Source: Marsupella aquatica
Taxonomy: Eukaryota; Marchantiophyta
DNA length: 64,000 nucleotides
Direction of reading: 5' to 3'
Assembly (NCBI GenBank): GCA_973895155.1
Contig: OZ316893.1
Span: 8,804,001-8,868,000 of the forward strand
Each line of letters starts with the position of its first letter. The first letter of the stretch is position 1. The notes under the pieces are model-generated. The model made no database searches. It was not told where the DNA came from and saw only the letters and a list, made by a program, of their open reading frames with translations. The translations under genes and the position numbers were made by a program. Shown in pieces: positions 60,655 to 64,000 of this stretch.

Positions 60655-61268
60655 CCCAAGAGAGAGCTTGGGAAAGAAAAAAGAGTTGCAAGAGAGAAAG
60701 AGAGCTAAAAAAAAACAATTGGAAGAAATTGCTCAAGGCAAAGTGCTTTCGGCAATGGCAAAGCGGGAGAGAGAGGAGAGGAAAAAACAACATAGAAACC
60801 ACTCCGAGCCTCCTTCTTATACTCCCGGCTCGCCCCGTTGGAGGGCTCACCTCCCTTTGGAGGTTCGCCCATACTTGCGCCCACGCTCGCCCCGGCAGCG
60901 CCTATTGGGGGGTTTAACCCCTTCCTTACTCCTACTTAGCCGTGCGCCTCCCGGCTCGCGCCCATCCCTGCATTGCCCACTCGCAGGCTCACCGGCTCAC
61001 GGCCATACCTCCCATCTTCCCCTCAGCGCCCGGCTCGGCCTCCCTATTCACCCCATGGCCGGGGAAATTTAATTCTCCCCTCAACTCCTGCACGCGGCCC
61101 TATGCAGGGCTTGCGGAAGCCACCGTCATTCGCCCCTGCTCCTTCGTGCCCAGCCCGGCCACCGTGCGCCTCGCTATTGGGGGTTTTAAATCCCCCATTA
61201 TCCTTCCATTTCCTCCCCGTGCGTCCACTCACGGGCTCACCGGCTTGCGGCCATCCTGCATCGCCCAT

Positions 61269-61712
61269 ACTTGTGGTACCCTCACGGTACCCCCTTGCTC
61301 TCGGTACCCTCCCGGTACCCTCCACTCACGGTACCCCCTTGGTACCCCCTGGCACTCCCCGGCTCCTCCTGCCTTGGCTCCCGGTACCCTTGTGGTCTCG
61401 GTACCCTCCCGGTACCCTCCACTCACGGTACCCCCTGGCACTCCCCGGCTCCTCCTGCCTTGGCTCCCGGTACCCTTGGGGTCTCGGTACCCTCCCGGTA
61501 CCCTCCACTCACGGTACCCCCTTGGTACCCCCTGGCAGTCCCCGGCTCCTCCTGCCTTGGCTCCCGGTACCCTTGTGGTCTCGGTACCCTCCCGGTACCC
61601 TCCACTCACGGTACCCCCTTGGTACCCCCTGGCACTCCCCGGCTCCTCCTGCCTTGGCTCCCGGTACCCTTGTGGTCTTGGTACCCTCCCGGTACCCTCC
61701 ACTCACGGTACC
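61269..61712. repeat. GGTACC-rich minisatellite, 87-97 bp unit, about 4.5 copies
   Basis: GGCTCCTCCTGCCTTGGCTC recurs at 61361, 61448, 61544 and 61641. Between copies lie CCCGGTACCCT, TGTGGTCTCGGTACCCTCC and CACTCACGGTACCCC. One unit is 10 bp shorter because it lacks one CTTGGTACCC block. GC content is far above the surroundings. Long open frames on both strands here (for example Tyr-Pro-Gly-Thr-rich translations) result from absence of stop codons in the repeat and are not genes. Confidence 0.9.
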
Positions 61713-63090
61713 CCATCTGCAAGGCTTCGCGGTAGCACCTAGACCAAGTATCGGGGAGTATTTTCTCCCCCCTTCTGCCGCTCACGTACCTGCCATACTT
61801 AATGGAGGGCTCGCCTCCCTATGGAGGCTCGCCCCCAACTCACGCCCATGAGAAGGGCTCGCCACCTGCGCTCCCCCATTGCACGAGGCCCTAGGCAGGG
61901 CGCACCTCACTCCGCCACGCGGCTGTCTTGTGGCACGCGGCCCTATGCAGGGCACGCGCTCGTTTTATTTTGGGGGGGATTTAACCCCTCTGGCTCGACC
62001 CACTCGCGGGCTCACCTACAAAAAAAACTCCCTTGGTCCGTTGTTGTTTTTTCGTTCTTCCCCTAAACCTTGCTATTGGGGCCTCCAACACGGCCATAAA
62101 TTAATGGGGAGTCCCCCAAAGCAGGGCCCTCCGCCCAACACATTTGCAAAACAGTTGGGGGGGGGGGGGTAAAAATAGGTGCAGTACTCTGGTCACCAGT
62201 GACAGAATTAACTTTAAAAAATTTGAAAAAATGCTTATTTACAATGTTTATTTACACTGCGCAACACTCCATGACCCATTATTCGTGATTTTGAGTGACG
62301 GGGACCCCGTCACATGGATCTATAGTGCTAAGTTATGTAGTAGATTAAGCAAATTACTATAGCAGAGCACACAAGTTCCTTCATTCATTGAGGGTACGTT
62401 TTACCAAATCAGAGTTGATCAATCCTCTTACTTAACTAGTCTATATCCGTTCGTCTACCAAAGATGAATGTGATTGAAGTTATTCTAATGAAATCCTACC
62501 TTGTGAGGGACAGGGTTCACCATTCAACATAGCTTTGATGGGACATTGGGACGGCTTTCAAGCCGCAACCACTATCCAAGGACTGCTCGACAGTACGTGG
62601 AAATTACTTATTGTCCTGAGTGGTGGGAAAAAATACTACTTGATTCCAAAATTGTTAAGTCTATTCCTCTACTTTTTATTCCTACCTCCTCTAAGTCATT
62701 ACAAATAAAACAAGAACATCATCACTTGTGACACGGGCTGTTACAAGCTTTTTTGAATCAAATTCCCTTGGGCTGATTTTCAGAACAGTTTTGTCCATGG
62801 CTTCACTTTGAAGTTAGATTATCCGGTTCCCTCACTCATGCTAGATAATCAAGACAGACAGGTACCCTTTGAGCTTGCCTTTCAGTAATATCCATGTTAT
62901 GGACGGGTGATGGGCCAGCCCTTTATTGATGGGATACAATGGTTGTATACACAGTCTATTGTATTGGAAAGCATTCTATCAAATACAGGAAAGAAAAAAG
63001 TAGTAACTATTTATAGTCAAAATAGAAAGCAGGTTCAACTCCCACCAATCAATTAAAGGGATATAGAAGGCATGAATTATTTTGGCAAAT
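61713..63090. other. Stretch without a supported gene
   Basis: The first 450 bp is GC-rich and repeats short phrases (GGCCCTATGCAGGGC, AGGGCTCGCC, GAGGCTCGCC) also seen at 60830-61110, so it belongs to the same repetitive unit as the minisatellite. A G-run of 12-13 bases lies at about 62157-62169. The remainder is AT-rich with no recognisable gene. A 61-codon frame at 62546-62731 has no signature. Confidence 0.35.
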
Positions 63091-63096
63091 GCTTAG

Positions 63097-63379
63097 CTTG
63101 GGGGTCTCACTGTATGGAGGCCTCCCCATCACCTGCAAGGCCTCGGGACCCCTAAAATGTAAGATTTTTTTTCAACCCTTATAAAGTTAGAATATTCTTA
63201 GAATGTTCAAAAAAACTGGTTAGAAGGACCCTAATGTTCTTATAAGTCTCAAAATTATTAAATAAACCCTATTGTTATTCTGAGAAATTTCTTAAGTTTT
63301 GCCTCTCAACCAATAAAATGACCTTAGTTATCTTTTGTCGCACGTGATGTGCCATTTTTGTGGAAATGAAACCCCCGGG
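63097..63379. mobile_element. hAT-like MITE, copy C (283 bp)
   Basis: The left terminus is CTTGGGGGTCTCAC and the right terminus ATGAAACCCCCGGG. The flanking 8-mers ATGCTTAG (63089-63096) and ATGCTTAA (63380-63387) form a 7/8 target duplication. Internal sequence aligns along its length with copy B at 37961 (GGCCTCGG, TAAAATGTAAGA, CTAATGTTCTTATAAGTCTC, TTTGTCGCACGTGAT). Confidence 0.8.
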
Positions 63380-63387
63380 ATGCTTAA

Positions 63388-64000
63388 GAGAAGCTCACTG
63401 CCAATGAAGAACAAAACTTAGAGTACCAGAGACTGCAGAGTGGTTAGCTTGTCACACTATTCAAATATGTGGTACTTATATGATACTCATGGATTTGACA
63501 TATCAATTGATTTAGTCAACAATCCCAGACACGCATTGAGCCTTGGCACTTGGGGTGTTCAAATTTTTTAATGATAGCCAGGTTGTTACAGTCTTGTAAT
63601 GCTGTGGAGGTGGAGAAGTTGGTGAAGGTCTTACTGATTGGTAAGTTGGACTAGGGGCTTGTTGGCCACATCCTCTCTACCTCAAAAATGTACTAGACAT
63701 GGGAGTAGAGGTACTTTCATTGGCTAGAGCCTGTTGATCAATCAAGTACGTGCCTACAAAGTTGGTGAGCATGAGTTGTTCAAAGCACCTTCTCCAGATG
63801 ATGTCTTTAGTTTGCATGCTCTGGCAAAACATTCTGACAGTTCTGGACCCTGTATTGTTTTCAAAAATAAATTTGAGAGGATATATTCACCACCATGAGA
63901 TGGAAAGCACCAAAAAATTAGACCAACAGTTGTTTTTGAGACAGGACCAGTTAAAAGCTCCCACTTGACTACCCGGTCCATACAATAAATCAAGATATCT
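63388..64000. other. Window end, no supported gene
   Basis: A 72-codon plus frame (63750-63968) and an overlapping minus frame show no family motif. Nothing else is supported. Confidence 0.3.

Noticed and set aside
60942-61851. Open frames of 266 and 292 codons on the plus strand and several on the minus strand
   Set aside because: They are low-complexity translations of the GC-rich GGTACC minisatellite, open in several frames at once, with no domain.

Overview
The window comes from a plant nuclear genome. The evidence is spliced genes with GT-AG introns, a protein with a plastid-transit-peptide-like N-terminus, plant-type housekeeping families, telobox motifs (AAACCCTA) and a high load of plant-type transposons (CACTA, hAT-like MITEs, Copia LTR). 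Base composition, sparse genes and the transposase type suggest a non-flowering streptophyte (bryophyte, lycophyte, fern or alga). I cannot fix the species.

Four host genes can be supported. (1) 15480-17236, plus strand: three exons encoding a 178-aa Cys/His-rich protein, probably plastid-targeted. (2) 20364-20738, plus: an intronless ISCA1-type mitochondrial Fe-S carrier. (3) 22900-26569, minus: an eight-exon, 376-aa pfkB-family sugar/nucleoside kinase resembling Arabidopsis At1g19600. (4) 30480-33626, minus: a nine-exon, 316-aa OTU deubiquitinase with UBA-like and SEC-C motifs (OTUD3 type). Exon boundaries were read by eye, and in all three spliced genes they give exact reading frames.

The first 15 kb and the gaps between genes are mostly decayed repeats: a hairpin element (133-285), tandem repeats, a Copia-type LTR (11031-11389), three copies of one hAT-like MITE with 8-bp target duplications (28511, 37961, 63097) and a tRNA-like SINE fragment (38748).

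The most remarkable object is a 15,418-bp CACTA-type element at 41188-56605. It has CACTAG...CTAGTG termini, a perfect 3-bp target duplication (CTC), subterminal ATGAC arrays and mirrored telobox and TGTACA arrays. Its plus-strand arm encodes three TNP1/En-Spm-like repeats followed by a DUF7869-like transposase, broken by two frameshifts. Its minus-strand arm encodes a protein joining a ParB/Srx-like domain to an N4/N6-adenine DNA methyltransferase-like domain with a degenerate catalytic motif, followed by an FCP1-like HAD phosphatase domain. Noncoding parts of the element carry about 36 copies of a 25-bp near-perfect palindrome. A eukaryotic transposon pairing a ParB-methylase protein with a large palindrome array is the candidate undescribed system here. 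The element sits inside an older, decayed transposase gene whose two halves flank it.

From 58.5 to 60.7 kb there is a second decayed mobile gene with one in-frame stop and one frameshift. It is followed by a GGTACC-rich minisatellite at 61.3-61.7 kb.
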